Shown: positions 32,635-43,005, counted from the first letter of the stretch. The stretch: 64,000 bases of DNA from Ga0077530 sp046293075 (GCA_046293075.1 JBKBPL010000007.1:1-64000); one strand, 5' to 3'. A program made the numbers and translations. The notes: generated by a model from the sequence alone, not told the origin.

Positions 32635-34221
32635 ATGTTCCAATCTCTGTCTGACCGGCTTTCCGGCGTCCTCGACCGGCTCACCCGGCGCGGTGTGCTG
32701 ACCGAGAGCGACGTCAACGAGGCCATGCGCGAGGTGCGGCGGGCGCTGCTCGAGGCCGACGTCGCGCTGGATGTCGTGCGCGCCTTCACCGACAAGGTGA
32801 GGGCCAAGGCCGTCGGTGCCAACGTGATCAAGTCGGTCACGCCCGGCCAGATGGTCGTCAAGATCGTCCATGACGAGCTCGTGGAGATGCTTGGCTCGAT
32901 CGCCGAGCCGATCGATCTTGCCGCGACACCGCCCGTGCCGATCATGCTGGTCGGCCTGCAGGGCTCCGGCAAGACCACGACCTGTGCCAAGATCGGCAAG
33001 CGCCTCACCGACCGTGACAAGAAGAAGGTGCTGATGGCCTCGCTCGATACGCGGCGGCCGGCGGCCCAGGAACAGCTCCGCGTGCTCGGTGAGCAGACGG
33101 GCGTTGCGACGCTGCCCATCGTCGCCGGCCAGACGCCGAAGCAGATCGCCGCGCGCGCGATCGAGGCCGCTCGGCTTGGCGGTTATGACGTCGTGCTGCT
33201 CGACACGGCCGGCCGCATTCATATCGATGAGGAGCTGATGCAGGAATCGGCGGACGTGCGCGACATTGCGCAGCCGCACGAGACGCTGCTCGTCGCCGAC
33301 AGCCTCACGGGCCAGGACGCGGTCAATCTCGCCAAGAACTTCAACGAGCGTGTCGGGATAACGGGCATCGTGCTGACGCGGGTCGATGGCGATGGCCGCG
33401 GCGGCGCGGCGCTCTCCATGCGCGCCGTCACCGGCAAGCCCATCAAGCTGATCGGCGTCGGTGAGCGCTGGGACGCGCTCGAGGACTTCCACCCGCAGCG
33501 CATTGCCGGCCGCATTCTCGGCATGGGCGACGTCGTAAGCCTCGTCGAGAAGGCAGCGCAGACGATCGATGCGGAGAAGGCGCAGGCCATCGCGCAGAAG
33601 ATGCGCAAGGGCGAGTTCGATCTCGAAGATCTCGCCGAGCAGCTCAAGCAGATGGAGAAGCTCGGCGGCATGGGTGGGCTCATGGGCATGCTGCCCGGCA
33701 TCGGCAAGCTCAAGCAGCAAATGGCTGCCGGCGCCATGGACGATAAGGTCATCAAACGCCAGAGCGCGATCATCTCATCGATGACGCCCTACGAGCGCCG
33801 CCATCCGAAGATCCTCGACGGCAAGCGCAAGCGCCGCATCGCCGCCGGCTCCGGCACGCGGCCGGACGAAGTGAACCGCCTGCTCAAGATGCACCGCCAG
33901 ATGGCGGACATGATGAAGATGATGGGCAAGAACAAGGGCATGATGCAGCGCATGGCTGGCGCCCTCGGGCTCGGTGGGGGCGCCGTGCCGAATGCCGCCG
34001 AGGTCGAGCGCATGCAGGCCGAACTCGCGCGCCTCGATCCGAAGGCGATCGAGCAGTTGCCGAAGGAAGTGCGCGATCAACTCGGCGCGGGTCGCGGCCC
34101 CGCGCCGGCCTTGCCGGGGCTCGGCGCCAAGGCCGTGCCGCGCCTGCCGGGGCTGCCCGGCTCAGGTGGCGGCGCCCCGCGGTTCACCGGGCTGCCCGGC
34201 CTACCTGGAAAGAAGAAGTAG
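32635..34221 (+). CDS. ffh: Signal recognition particle protein (SRP54/Ffh)
   Basis: GTPase that binds 4.5S RNA and signal sequences of nascent membrane proteins and docks with FtsY. The N domain starts FQSLSDRLSGVLDRLTRRG. The G domain has GLQGSGKTTTCAKIGKRL, the DTRRPAAQEQL insertion segment, DTAGRIHIDEELM and TRVDGDGRGG. The Met-rich M domain (GGMGGLMGMLPGIGKLK) holds the RNA-binding helix KRRIAAGSGTRPDEVN. The C-terminus is a Gly/Leu/Pro tail with repeated GLPG, ending GKKK. The ATG at 32635 gives the usual MFQ start; a GTG two codons earlier is possible. The next gene begins 2 bp after its stop. Confidence 0.97.
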   Translation: MFQSLSDRLSGVLDRLTRRGVLTESDVNEAMREVRRALLEADVALDVVRAFTDKVRAKAVGANVIKSVTPGQMVVKIVHDELVEMLGSIAEPIDLAATPPVPIMLVGLQGSGKTTTCAKIGKRLTDRDKKKVLMASLDTRRPAAQEQLRVLGEQTGVATLPIVAGQTPKQIAARAIEAARLGGYDVVLLDTAGRIHIDEELMQESADVRDIAQPHETLLVADSLTGQDAVNLAKNFNERVGITGIVLTRVDGDGRGGAALSMRAVTGKPIKLIGVGERWDALEDFHPQRIAGRILGMGDVVSLVEKAAQTIDAEKAQAIAQKMRKGEFDLEDLAEQLKQMEKLGGMGGLMGMLPGIGKLKQQMAAGAMDDKVIKRQSAIISSMTPYERRHPKILDGKRKRRIAAGSGTRPDEVNRLLKMHRQMADMMKMMGKNKGMMQRMAGALGLGGGAVPNAAEVERMQAELARLDPKAIEQLPKEVRDQLGAGRGPAPALPGLGAKAVPRLPGLPGSGGGAPRFTGLPGLPGKKK

Positions 34222-34223
34222 TC

Positions 34224-34733
34224 ATGCAGGCGGCCACACTGGAAACCGAGCGCCTGTGGCTCCGGCCCTGGCGCGGCGACGACCTCGATCCGTTCGCGAG
34301 CTTCCTGGCGGACGGCGCTGAGGCGCGGTTCATCGGCGGGCCCTTGTCGCGCCAGGACGCGTGGCGGCGGATCGCGACGCTGATCGGGCACTGGACGCTG
34401 CGCGGCTTCGGGAACTGGGCGATCGAGGACAAGCGCAGCGGCGCGTTCGTTGGCTATGGCGGGCTTTGGTATCCGGAAGGCTGGCCCGAGCCCGAGCTGA
34501 TGTGGGGGCTCGTCCCGGCCTTTCGCGGGCTCGGCTATGCAACCGAGGCGGCATCGCGGGCGCGGGCCTATGCTTACGGCGAACTCGGCTGGCCAACGAT
34601 TGTCAGCTACATCGCGCCGGAGAATGCGCCGTCGCGTGCCGTTGCGGCGCGCCTCGGCGCCAGGCCGGATGGGAAATTCGAACTGCGGGGGGCCGTCGTC
34701 GACGTCTGGCGGCACCCGGCGAATGTAAATTGA
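34224..34733 (+). CDS. GNAT-family N-acetyltransferase (RimJ/RimL-like)
   Basis: A 169-residue GNAT of the Acetyltransf_3 type, opening with LETERLWLRPWRGDDLD, the hallmark of RimJ/RimL relatives. The acetyl-CoA loop is PAFRGLGYATEAASRARA and the core strand is SYIAPENAPSRAVAARLGAR. It starts 2 bp after the ffh stop and ends 51 bp before rpsP, so it is embedded in a translation/targeting operon. A ribosomal or other protein N-terminus is therefore an attractive substrate, but small-molecule targets cannot be excluded. Confidence 0.9.
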   Translation: MQAATLETERLWLRPWRGDDLDPFASFLADGAEARFIGGPLSRQDAWRRIATLIGHWTLRGFGNWAIEDKRSGAFVGYGGLWYPEGWPEPELMWGLVPAFRGLGYATEAASRARAYAYGELGWPTIVSYIAPENAPSRAVAARLGARPDGKFELRGAVVDVWRHPANVN

Positions 34734-34784
34734 AGTGACGTTGCCGGAAGATCCAACCATCGAATCGAAAGCAGGAGAGAAGTC

Positions 34785-35153
34785 ATGTCCGTGAAGATCC
34801 GCCTGTCGCGCGGCGGCGCCAAGAAGCGTCCCTACTACTATATCGTGGTTGCCGAGAGCAGCGCGCCACGCGATGGCCGCTATATCGAGCAGATCGGCAC
34901 CCACAACCCCATGCTGCCGAAGGACCACGCGGACAGGGTGAAGCTCAATCTGGAGCGCGCCAAGCACTGGCTGTCCGTCGGCGCCCAGCCGACCGATCGC
35001 GTCGCCCGCTTCCTCGACGCGGCCGGGCTCATGAAGCGCACGCCGCGCAACAACCCCGAAAAGGGCAAGCCTGGCAAGAAGCGCCTCGAGCGCGAGGCGG
35101 CCGCTGCCGAAGCTGCCAAGAAGGCGGCCGAGAGCGGCGAGGCTGCTGCGTAA
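34785..35153 (+). CDS. rpsP: 30S ribosomal protein S16
   Basis: A small-subunit assembly protein. The family core is clear: VKIRLSRGGAKKRPYYYIVV, DGRYIEQIGTHNP and LNLERAKHWLSVGAQPTD. At 122 residues it carries the Lys/Ala/Glu-rich C-terminal extension usual in alphaproteobacteria (REAAAAEAAKKAAESGEAAA). AGGAGAG precedes the ATG. rimM follows after 21 bp. Confidence 0.98.
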   Translation: MSVKIRLSRGGAKKRPYYYIVVAESSAPRDGRYIEQIGTHNPMLPKDHADRVKLNLERAKHWLSVGAQPTDRVARFLDAAGLMKRTPRNNPEKGKPGKKRLEREAAAAEAAKKAAESGEAAA

Positions 35154-35174
35154 GGCACACGCGGGAGGTCGCGC

Positions 35175-35723
35175 ATGCCGGGCGCAGCGGCTCGCGGCGG
35201 GCGTATCCTGCTCGGCCGGATCGTCGCGGCGCATGGCGTGCGCGGCGAGGTGCTGGTGCGGTCCTATGCCGACGAGCCTCAATCCATCGGTGCCTACGGT
35301 CCGCTGATCGCGCCTTCGGCGGGCCGTCCGATCGAGCTCACTGTCGTGCGCGTGACGGCAAAGGGCGTCATCGCGCGCGTTGCCGGCGTCAATGACCGCA
35401 ATGGCGCCGAGGCGCTTGCCGGGACCGATCTCTACGTCGATCGCGCGAAACTGCCGGCGGCCGGCGAGCGGGAGTATTATCATGCCGACTTGATCGGCCT
35501 CACGGCGGTCACGCCGGAGGGGAGCGAGATCGGCCGCGTGGTGGGCGTGCACAACTTTGGGGCCGGCGACCTGATCGAGGTCGCGCTGACGGCCTCGCGG
35601 CGCACGGAGCTCTTCCCCTTCTCGGACCGGTTCGTGCCGGAGGTGGATGTGGCGGGCGGCAGGATCATAATCGTTCTGCCGGAGCCCTCCGAGCCGGACG
35701 AAGACGGGCCGCCGCAAGCATAG
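35175..35723 (+). CDS. rimM: Ribosome maturation factor RimM
   Basis: A 182-residue factor that binds S19 and helps mature the 30S head. The N-terminal RimM barrel shows ILLGRIVAAHGVRGEVLVRS. The PRC-barrel half contains YYHADLIGLTAVTPEGSEIG and ends with the family's IIIVLPEP. It lies directly after rpsP. Uncommonly, trmD and rplS do not follow; the next gene is an unrelated membrane protein 160 bp away. Confidence 0.96.
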   Translation: MPGAAARGGRILLGRIVAAHGVRGEVLVRSYADEPQSIGAYGPLIAPSAGRPIELTVVRVTAKGVIARVAGVNDRNGAEALAGTDLYVDRAKLPAAGEREYYHADLIGLTAVTPEGSEIGRVVGVHNFGAGDLIEVALTASRRTELFPFSDRFVPEVDVAGGRIIIVLPEPSEPDEDGPPQA

Positions 35724-35817
35724 AGACAGCTTCGCTTCCTAAAGTCTCGGTCTCTTCCCGCCCCGCTCCGCCCGGCGCCGTCCGCCGTCCGCGATCACGA
35801 CGAACGTAACGATATGC

Positions 35818-35832
35818 TTAATCGGGCGTTAA
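35818..35832. promoter_or_regulatory. Exact CtrA-type box TTAA-N7-TTAA
   Basis: TTAA (35818-35821), seven bases TCGGGCG, then TTAA (35829-35832) match the alphaproteobacterial CtrA consensus spacing exactly. It lies 52 bases before the start of the two-TM membrane protein gene, in a gap that otherwise has no feature. In G+C-rich DNA such a site is rare by chance. Confidence 0.5.
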
Positions 35833-35883
35833 GCCGCCGCAGCTAGACACTCTGCAGACTGAAAAACGTACTGGACCACTGCC

Positions 35884-36468
35884 ATGCTGGCGCCCGCCGA
35901 CGAGATGTTCATCAACTCCTCCAGCGACGATTCATGCCTCCTGCGCATCGAGCCGCCAAAGGCGCGCTGGGCCAGCATCCTTGGCCTTGGCGCAGCATGT
36001 GCCGTGGCCCTCTCGCTTATCGGCGGCATCTTTCTCGCGACCACGGAGGCGCTGAGCAAGCCCGATGCCGTGAACCTGGCCCTCGCGCAGCCATTGGCGA
36101 CACTCCAGATCGTTGCCGGGCTGATGCTCCTCACAGCGCTCGTTCTCGTGCCCGTGCGCCGCATGATCGCGAGGGTCGGTCGCGGCGGCAGCGTCGAGAT
36201 CGACCGCGGCATTGTGCGCATGGCAGAGCGCGGGCTCTTCGCTTCGCGCACATTCGACGAGCCGCTCAACGCTTACAACGGTGTTGTCCATCGCGTTCGC
36301 ACGACGCTCTCCGGCCTTCGCCACGAGATCGTCCTCGTCCATCCCGACTCACGCCGCGATGTCGTCATCGCGCTCGACCGCATGGAGCCGGCCGTCCCCC
36401 CAGCCCTGATGATCGCGCGTCTTGGTCTGCCTGAGATCGGCACCGCCAAAATCGCACGGCGACACTGA
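35884..36468 (+). CDS. Two-TM membrane protein of unknown function
   Basis: A 194-residue protein not recognised. Two membrane helices lie at about 31-53 (ILGLGAACAVALSLIGGIFL) and 70-90 (LQIVAGLMLLTALVLVPV). A cytoplasmic beta-rich C-terminal domain of about 95 residues follows (GSVEIDRGIVRMAERGLF, RHEIVLVHPDSRRDVVIALD), which looks like a bacterial PH-like fold. The start ATG at 35884 has a weak ribosome site; ATG at 35905 is an alternative. A CtrA-type box 52 bases upstream suggests cell-cycle control. A small dyad (CGACAC/GTGTCG, 36460-36480) covers the stop. Confidence 0.75.
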   Translation: MLAPADEMFINSSSDDSCLLRIEPPKARWASILGLGAACAVALSLIGGIFLATTEALSKPDAVNLALAQPLATLQIVAGLMLLTALVLVPVRRMIARVGRGGSVEIDRGIVRMAERGLFASRTFDEPLNAYNGVVHRVRTTLSGLRHEIVLVHPDSRRDVVIALDRMEPAVPPALMIARLGLPEIGTAKIARRH

Positions 36469-36510
36469 GACGGGGTGTCGCTGGCAGGCGTGCCACGCTA
36501 GTCTCCCTGA

Positions 36511-38349
36511 ATGGCAATCGAACTCATCCGCCTTTCCGGTATCCACCTGACGTTTGGCACCACGGCTCTGCTGGCCGGCGCGGAACTCAGCGTGCGCGCG
36601 GGCGACCGCATCGGTCTTGTCGGCCGCAATGGCTCGGGCAAGTCAACGCTGCTTAGGATCGCGGCAGGCCTTGTGGCGCCCGACCAAGGCGAGCGATTTG
36701 TTCATCCTGGCGCGCGCGTCGCCTATCTGCCCCAGGAAGCGGACCTCTCGGGCTTCGCCAACGTTGCGGCCTTCGTGGCGTCGGGACTTGGCGAAGGCGA
36801 AGGGGCCTACCTCGCGCAGTCGGCTCTGGAGATGCTGGGCCTCAGCGGCCGGGAGGATCCGGCGCAGCTCTCGGGTGGTGAGGCCCGACGCGCGGCGATC
36901 GCGCGGGCGCTGTCCGCAAGCCCCGACGTCCTCCTGCTCGACGAGCCAACCAACCATCTCGATCTTCCGGCCATCGAATGGCTCGAAAAGGAGCTGGGCA
37001 GCCAGCGCGCGGCGATCGTGCTGATCAGCCACGACCGACGCTTTCTTGAGACGCTGACGCGCACGACCATCTGGATCGACCGCGGCATCACGCGCCGACT
37101 CGAGAAGGGATTTGCGGCATTCGAGGCCTGGCGCGACGAGATCCTGGAGCAGGAGGAAGTCGAGCGGCACAAGCTCGAGCGCAAGATCGCGCGCGAGGAA
37201 AGCTGGATGCACGGCGGCGTGACCGCGCGGCGGAAGCGCAACGTGCGCCGCGTCGCCGAGCTGCGCAAGCTTCGGGCGGAGTGGAAGGCCGCGCACGGCC
37301 CGATCGGGAATGTCCGCTTCGCGGTGAGCGAAGGCGGAGCATCCGGCAAGCTCGTGATCGAAGCCGAGCGCATCTCCAAGGCATTCGACAGCCGGCCGAT
37401 CGTGCGCGATCTCTCGCTGCGCGTCGGACGGGGGGATCGGCTCGGCATCATCGGTCCGAATGGCGCGGGCAAGACGACGCTTCTATCCCTGCTGACGGGG
37501 GCGCTTGTGCCGGACAGCGGCACGGTGAAGCTCGGCACGAATCTCAAGATGGTGACGCTCGACCAGCGCCGCGAGCAACTGAAGCCCGACTGGACGCTCG
37601 CCGAGGCGCTGACGGGCGGGCGCGGCGACCAGGTGATCGTCAACGGCGTCGCACGCCACGTGATCGGCTACATGAAGGACTTCCTGTTCGCGCCGGAGCA
37701 GGCGCGTACGCCGCTTAGCGTGCTTTCTGGCGGCGAGCGCGGGCGCCTCATGCTCGCGCGGGCCCTTGCGCGGCCATCGAATCTGCTCGTGCTCGACGAG
37801 CCGACCAACGATCTCGATCTTGAAACGCTCGACCTGCTCCAGGAGCTTCTCGCCGACTATGCCGGGACCGTGCTCCTGGTGAGCCATGATCGTGATTTCC
37901 TCGATCGCGTGGCGACCAGCGTCCTCGCCGCCGAGGGCGAGGGGCGATGGGTCGAGTATGCGGGGGGCTATTCTGACATGCTCGCGCAGCGCGCGGGCAG
38001 TCCGGAAGGTGCGGCCAGGACGCAGGGTGGGCCTCGCCGGGCTGATACAACCGCCGTGTCGGAGCGAGAGGCCCCGCCGCCCGGCCCGCCGCGCAAGCTC
38101 AGCTATAAGCAGGCGCAGGCGCTCGAGGTCTTGCCGAAACAAATCGAGGCCCTTGAAGGGGAAATTGCCGAACTCGGGCGGCGCCTCGCCGATCCAGATC
38201 TCTTCGCGCGCGATGCGGCGGCGTTCAATGAGGCAACCGCACGGCTGTCGCAGGCCCAGGCGGAGCTCGCGGAGGCCGAGAACGCCTGGTTGGAGCTTGC
38301 GCTCCTGCGTGATGAGATCGAGCACCACCGCGCGGCGACAAAACGCTGA
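36511..38349 (+). CDS. ABC-F family ATPase (Uup-like)
   Basis: A 612-residue soluble protein with two ABC domains and no membrane part. Walker A motifs are GRNGSGKS at about 34 and GPNGAGKT near 317. Signatures are LSGGEARR and LSGGERGR; Walker B sites are LLLDEPTNHLDLPAIEWLE and VLDEPTNDLDLETLD. A linker between the two domains and a C-terminal helical region (about 535-612, LSYKQAQALEVLPKQIEALE) resemble Uup, which acts on ribosomes or branched DNA intermediates. The C-terminal coiled coil and housekeeping context argue against an antibiotic-resistance ABC-F. Confidence 0.93.
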   Translation: MAIELIRLSGIHLTFGTTALLAGAELSVRAGDRIGLVGRNGSGKSTLLRIAAGLVAPDQGERFVHPGARVAYLPQEADLSGFANVAAFVASGLGEGEGAYLAQSALEMLGLSGREDPAQLSGGEARRAAIARALSASPDVLLLDEPTNHLDLPAIEWLEKELGSQRAAIVLISHDRRFLETLTRTTIWIDRGITRRLEKGFAAFEAWRDEILEQEEVERHKLERKIAREESWMHGGVTARRKRNVRRVAELRKLRAEWKAAHGPIGNVRFAVSEGGASGKLVIEAERISKAFDSRPIVRDLSLRVGRGDRLGIIGPNGAGKTTLLSLLTGALVPDSGTVKLGTNLKMVTLDQRREQLKPDWTLAEALTGGRGDQVIVNGVARHVIGYMKDFLFAPEQARTPLSVLSGGERGRLMLARALARPSNLLVLDEPTNDLDLETLDLLQELLADYAGTVLLVSHDRDFLDRVATSVLAAEGEGRWVEYAGGYSDMLAQRAGSPEGAARTQGGPRRADTTAVSEREAPPPGPPRKLSYKQAQALEVLPKQIEALEGEIAELGRRLADPDLFARDAAAFNEATARLSQAQAELAEAENAWLELALLRDEIEHHRAATKR

Positions 38350-38464
38350 GCCGCCGATTTTCCGGCCATTTCCTGGTGACAGCGCAGGCCCTGTGGATTG
38401 CGAATCGAGGGCGCCACGGGGAAAACTCACCACGGGTCGAATCACTGGAGGCGGGCGTGCGGGG

Positions 38465-40243
38465 ATGACAAAGACCGCAGCTTACGACGCCGACGCGCTC
38501 GAAGAACCGGCAGAGGCCGGCTCGGGTGGCTGGTTGCGTGAGGTAACTGTTCACGTATCGATGATGATCGTGATTGCGGCGCTCGGTATGGCGCTGCGCA
38601 CGAGCTTCGGGTTTGGCATGGTGCCGGCGATCGTCAGTGCGCTCGCCGTCTACTGGTGTCTGCTGGTCGTGCACGCGCTGGTGCGCCGCGGCCAAGCGGC
38701 TGCCGATCTCAGCGCGGAGGTCGCGCACCTCGCGGACGAAAACGCAGCATTGCGCCGTCTCGTCGGTGCGCCGCGCCACCCCGTGGGCGAGCGCGAGCCG
38801 CCGCGGCTCGCTGGACTGACCGCGGAGCGGCCGCCACCGCGTGCCCTGGACCGGGCGAAGCCGCCTGAGACTGCGCGCCCGCGCGTGCCCGAGCCGCTCA
38901 AAGTCGAGCCGCCCAAGGCGGGGCCGGCGCCACGGGCGGGGGAAAGTGCCGTCCGCGATCCCGCGAAGGCAAAGGCCCCCACCGCGCCTGCGCCCGTCGC
39001 GCCAAAGTCGGCCGCCGCGTCCCCGACGCGGCACGCAGCTATGGCCCGTGACGGGCACGAGGACGGTGTGACGTCGAAGCCCGGTCCCGCAGCTTCGGGG
39101 ACGCGGGCAGGACCGCCACGCCCGCCGCCACCATCAGCACGCCCGCGCCCGCAGGGCCTTGCGGCCCTTGCGGTCGAGAAGCCGGCAGCCAAACCGCCCA
39201 TTGAAGCGCCACGCGAGACGCCCGAAGCCGGCGACCCGCGCGCTCAGGACATTGCGATCATGCAGTCCCTCATCAAAGGGCTCGCCGATCAGATCAATGG
39301 GCCGATGATCAAGGCCGAAGCGGCGCGTGCCCCGGTGGCGCCGGCACCATCGCCAGCCGCGAGCGCACCGACACTCGACACCGTCGAGGAACAGGTCGAC
39401 GCGCTCCGCGGCATGGCCGACGACATGCGCGACAGCCTGATCGCCCCGGGTGCCGGAGCTGCCGCGGCGAGCGGAGTCCTCGGCGTCCACGAAGAGCTTG
39501 CGCGTGCGATCGAGGCATCGCGCATTGACGTCTGCCTGGACCCGATCCTCAGGCTCGACGATCGCAGGGCCCGTCATTTCGAGGTATCGGTGCGCCTGCG
39601 CAGTGACAGCGGCGAGATGCTTGATCCGCGTGCGCTTGCGGTGAGCATCGCCGGTACCGGCCTCACACCGCGCATCGAGGCGCTGACGTTCACGGAGACC
39701 ATACGGCTTGCGGGCGAGTTTGCCGCGCGCGGTGCGGCGGCGGACCTGTTCTCAATCGCATCGGGCGAGTCGCTGCGCGATCGCGGCTTCAACGCGGCGC
39801 TGAGCGGCGCGCTCGCGCCCGACGCGGCGCTTGGGACGCGTCTCGTGATGTCTATCGCCCAGGCGGAAGTGCGTGCGTTCGGCCCTGCGCACTGGGCCGC
39901 CCTCGCCGCACTCTCTGAGGCCGGGCTGCGCTATGCGCTCGTCGATGTGGTCGACCTCGATATGGACTTCGAGGCGCTTGCGGGCCGGGGCTTCGAGTTC
40001 GTACGCCTCGATGCCCAGGTGTTCCTGCAGGGTCTGCCGGCACCGCACGGCTTCGTTCCTGCGGCCGATCTTTGCCGGCACCTGTCAGGTCTCGGCTTCA
40101 CGCTGATCGTCAGCCGTATCGCCGAGGAGCGCGAGTTGGTCAAGGTATTGGGCTTCGGCGCCCTGCTGGGGCAAGGCCGGCTCTTCGGCGGGCCGCGGCC
40201 CATTCGCCGGGACCGAGCCGCGCACCGGCCGAGCGCTGCATAG
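38465..40243 (+). CDS. Membrane-anchored protein with degenerate EAL domain (TipF-like layout)
   Basis: A 592-residue protein with two N-terminal helices (about 30-46 and 50-71), a short coiled coil (AADLSAEVAHLADENAALRR) and a long Pro/Ala linker (about 100-255). An EAL-fold domain runs from about 340 to 580. Catalytic marks are missing: the EAL signature is replaced by HFEVSVRLRS, the metal-binding DDFGTG segment reads VDVVDLDMDFEAL, and the end reads LGFGALLGQGRLFGGPRP. It should bind c-di-GMP or a partner rather than hydrolyse the nucleotide. The layout matches Caulobacter TipF, a c-di-GMP receptor in flagellar placement, but no flagellar genes are near. Confidence 0.82.
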   Translation: MTKTAAYDADALEEPAEAGSGGWLREVTVHVSMMIVIAALGMALRTSFGFGMVPAIVSALAVYWCLLVVHALVRRGQAAADLSAEVAHLADENAALRRLVGAPRHPVGEREPPRLAGLTAERPPPRALDRAKPPETARPRVPEPLKVEPPKAGPAPRAGESAVRDPAKAKAPTAPAPVAPKSAAASPTRHAAMARDGHEDGVTSKPGPAASGTRAGPPRPPPPSARPRPQGLAALAVEKPAAKPPIEAPRETPEAGDPRAQDIAIMQSLIKGLADQINGPMIKAEAARAPVAPAPSPAASAPTLDTVEEQVDALRGMADDMRDSLIAPGAGAAAASGVLGVHEELARAIEASRIDVCLDPILRLDDRRARHFEVSVRLRSDSGEMLDPRALAVSIAGTGLTPRIEALTFTETIRLAGEFAARGAAADLFSIASGESLRDRGFNAALSGALAPDAALGTRLVMSIAQAEVRAFGPAHWAALAALSEAGLRYALVDVVDLDMDFEALAGRGFEFVRLDAQVFLQGLPAPHGFVPAADLCRHLSGLGFTLIVSRIAEERELVKVLGFGALLGQGRLFGGPRPIRRDRAAHRPSAA

Positions 40244-40371
40244 ACGGTGCGCCAGCGGCAGCTTGAAGCACGCGGGTCGCCCGGCTTAGGCTGAGGCGGC
40301 CCGCAGCGTATCGAACCCCACGCGTGGCTGCGGCAGAGGCTATCAACCACATCATCCATCGCGGAGGCGGG

Positions 40372-41241
40372 ATGCAGAACAATGCCGGCCCGCACATTCC
40401 CCTGCTGCGCTCCATTGCGCCGCTGGCGACGACGTCAGATGCATGGATCAGCGATGTGTGGGGTGTGCTTCATGACGGAGCGCGTTCCCATCCGGCCGCG
40501 AGCGCGGCCTGCGCCAGGTTCCGCGCGGGCGGCGGCACGATCGTGCTCGTGAGCAATGCGCCATCGACGGGTGCGGAGGTGATGGTGCATCTCGATTCGC
40601 TGGGCGTGCCGCGGGCGGCGTACGATGCCATCGTCACCTCCGGCGACGTCACGCGCGCGCTCATCTCGGCGTGGCGCGGGCGGCCCGTGCATCATCTCGG
40701 ACCCGACCGCTATCTCGGGACCTTCGCTGGGCTCGACGTCATCTTCACGCCGCTGAGCGAAGCCGCGGTCGTGGTCTGCACGGGCCTCATCGAGGACGAC
40801 CACGAGACGCCGGACGACTACCGCGACGTTCTGGCTGCCATGCGGGCGCGCCATCAGCCGATGATCTGCGTCAACCCCGATATCGTCGTCGAGCGGGGGC
40901 ATCGCCTGGTCTACTGCGCCGGTGCGCTGGCTGCGGCTTACGAGGCACTGGGTGGCGAGGTCGCCTACGCCGGCAAGCCGCACCCGCCGATCTATGCGCG
41001 TGCTCGCGAGTTGATTGCCGAAAGACGCGGGGCGGAGGTCGAGACGGCCCGCATCCTTGCGATCGGCGATGGCATCAAGACAGACATTGCCGGCGCCGCG
41101 GCCGCCGGGCTCAGGGCGGTCTTTATCGCCAGCGCCCTGCATGTCGGCGCCACGGACCAGCTCGATGCCGCCATGCTGGGCCGCCTCTTTGCCGGGCATC
41201 CGGTCCCACCGATTGCTGCGCTTGAGGCCCTCGCCTGGTAA
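40372..41241 (+). CDS. HAD-superfamily hydrolase, TIGR01459 type
   Basis: A 289-residue HAD phosphatase of the NagD-like class IIA layout. Motif I is degenerate: WISDVWGVLHDG has Asp at the nucleophile (SDVWG) as in TIGR01459 members. Motif II is VLVSNAPSTG, the Lys is in YAGKPHPPIYARA and motif IV is LAIGDGIKTDIAGA. TIGR01459 proteins are largely restricted to alphaproteobacteria and have no assigned substrate. GGAGG precedes the ATG at 40372. A T-rich stretch follows the stop but forms no hairpin. Confidence 0.9.
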   Translation: MQNNAGPHIPLLRSIAPLATTSDAWISDVWGVLHDGARSHPAASAACARFRAGGGTIVLVSNAPSTGAEVMVHLDSLGVPRAAYDAIVTSGDVTRALISAWRGRPVHHLGPDRYLGTFAGLDVIFTPLSEAAVVVCTGLIEDDHETPDDYRDVLAAMRARHQPMICVNPDIVVERGHRLVYCAGALAAAYEALGGEVAYAGKPHPPIYARARELIAERRGAEVETARILAIGDGIKTDIAGAAAAGLRAVFIASALHVGATDQLDAAMLGRLFAGHPVPPIAALEALAW

Positions 41242-41293
41242 ATTTATCTTATTTTTCAATCGTGCGGCAAAATTGCTGCATGTGCGAAAGCGA

Positions 41294-41322
41294 TTGACGG
41301 CGCCCTGCGGATCCCCCATATG
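41294..41322 (+). promoter_or_regulatory. Possible promoter of the DEAD-box helicase gene
   Basis: TTGACG (41294-41299) and CATATG (41317-41322) are 17 bases apart. Transcription from here would give a leader of about 200 bases, the length often seen before cold-inducible RNA helicase genes. Support is the hexamers and spacing only. Confidence 0.4.
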
Positions 41323-41529
41323 TCTGGGGTCGTTCCGTGAGCGCGCCAGGCGCTCTGCTGCTTCGCGATCCGGCTGGATGAGAGCCTCGACGAAGCGCCA
41401 AGTGATCCCTCCGGGACGTTCGACAATCAAACGGCCTCGCTGCGGTGCGCAGCCCGGGGCCAACAGCGCCCTATGCCGTCGTCGGGCTGGCATTTGCCCC
41501 GGCGGTTGGCGCAGAAAGCCATAGGTTTC

Positions 41530-43005
<1,476 letters not shown>

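Noticed and set aside
36511..38349. Antibiotic-resistance ABC-F protein
   Set aside because: The C-terminal helical extension and housekeeping neighbours fit Uup-like members.
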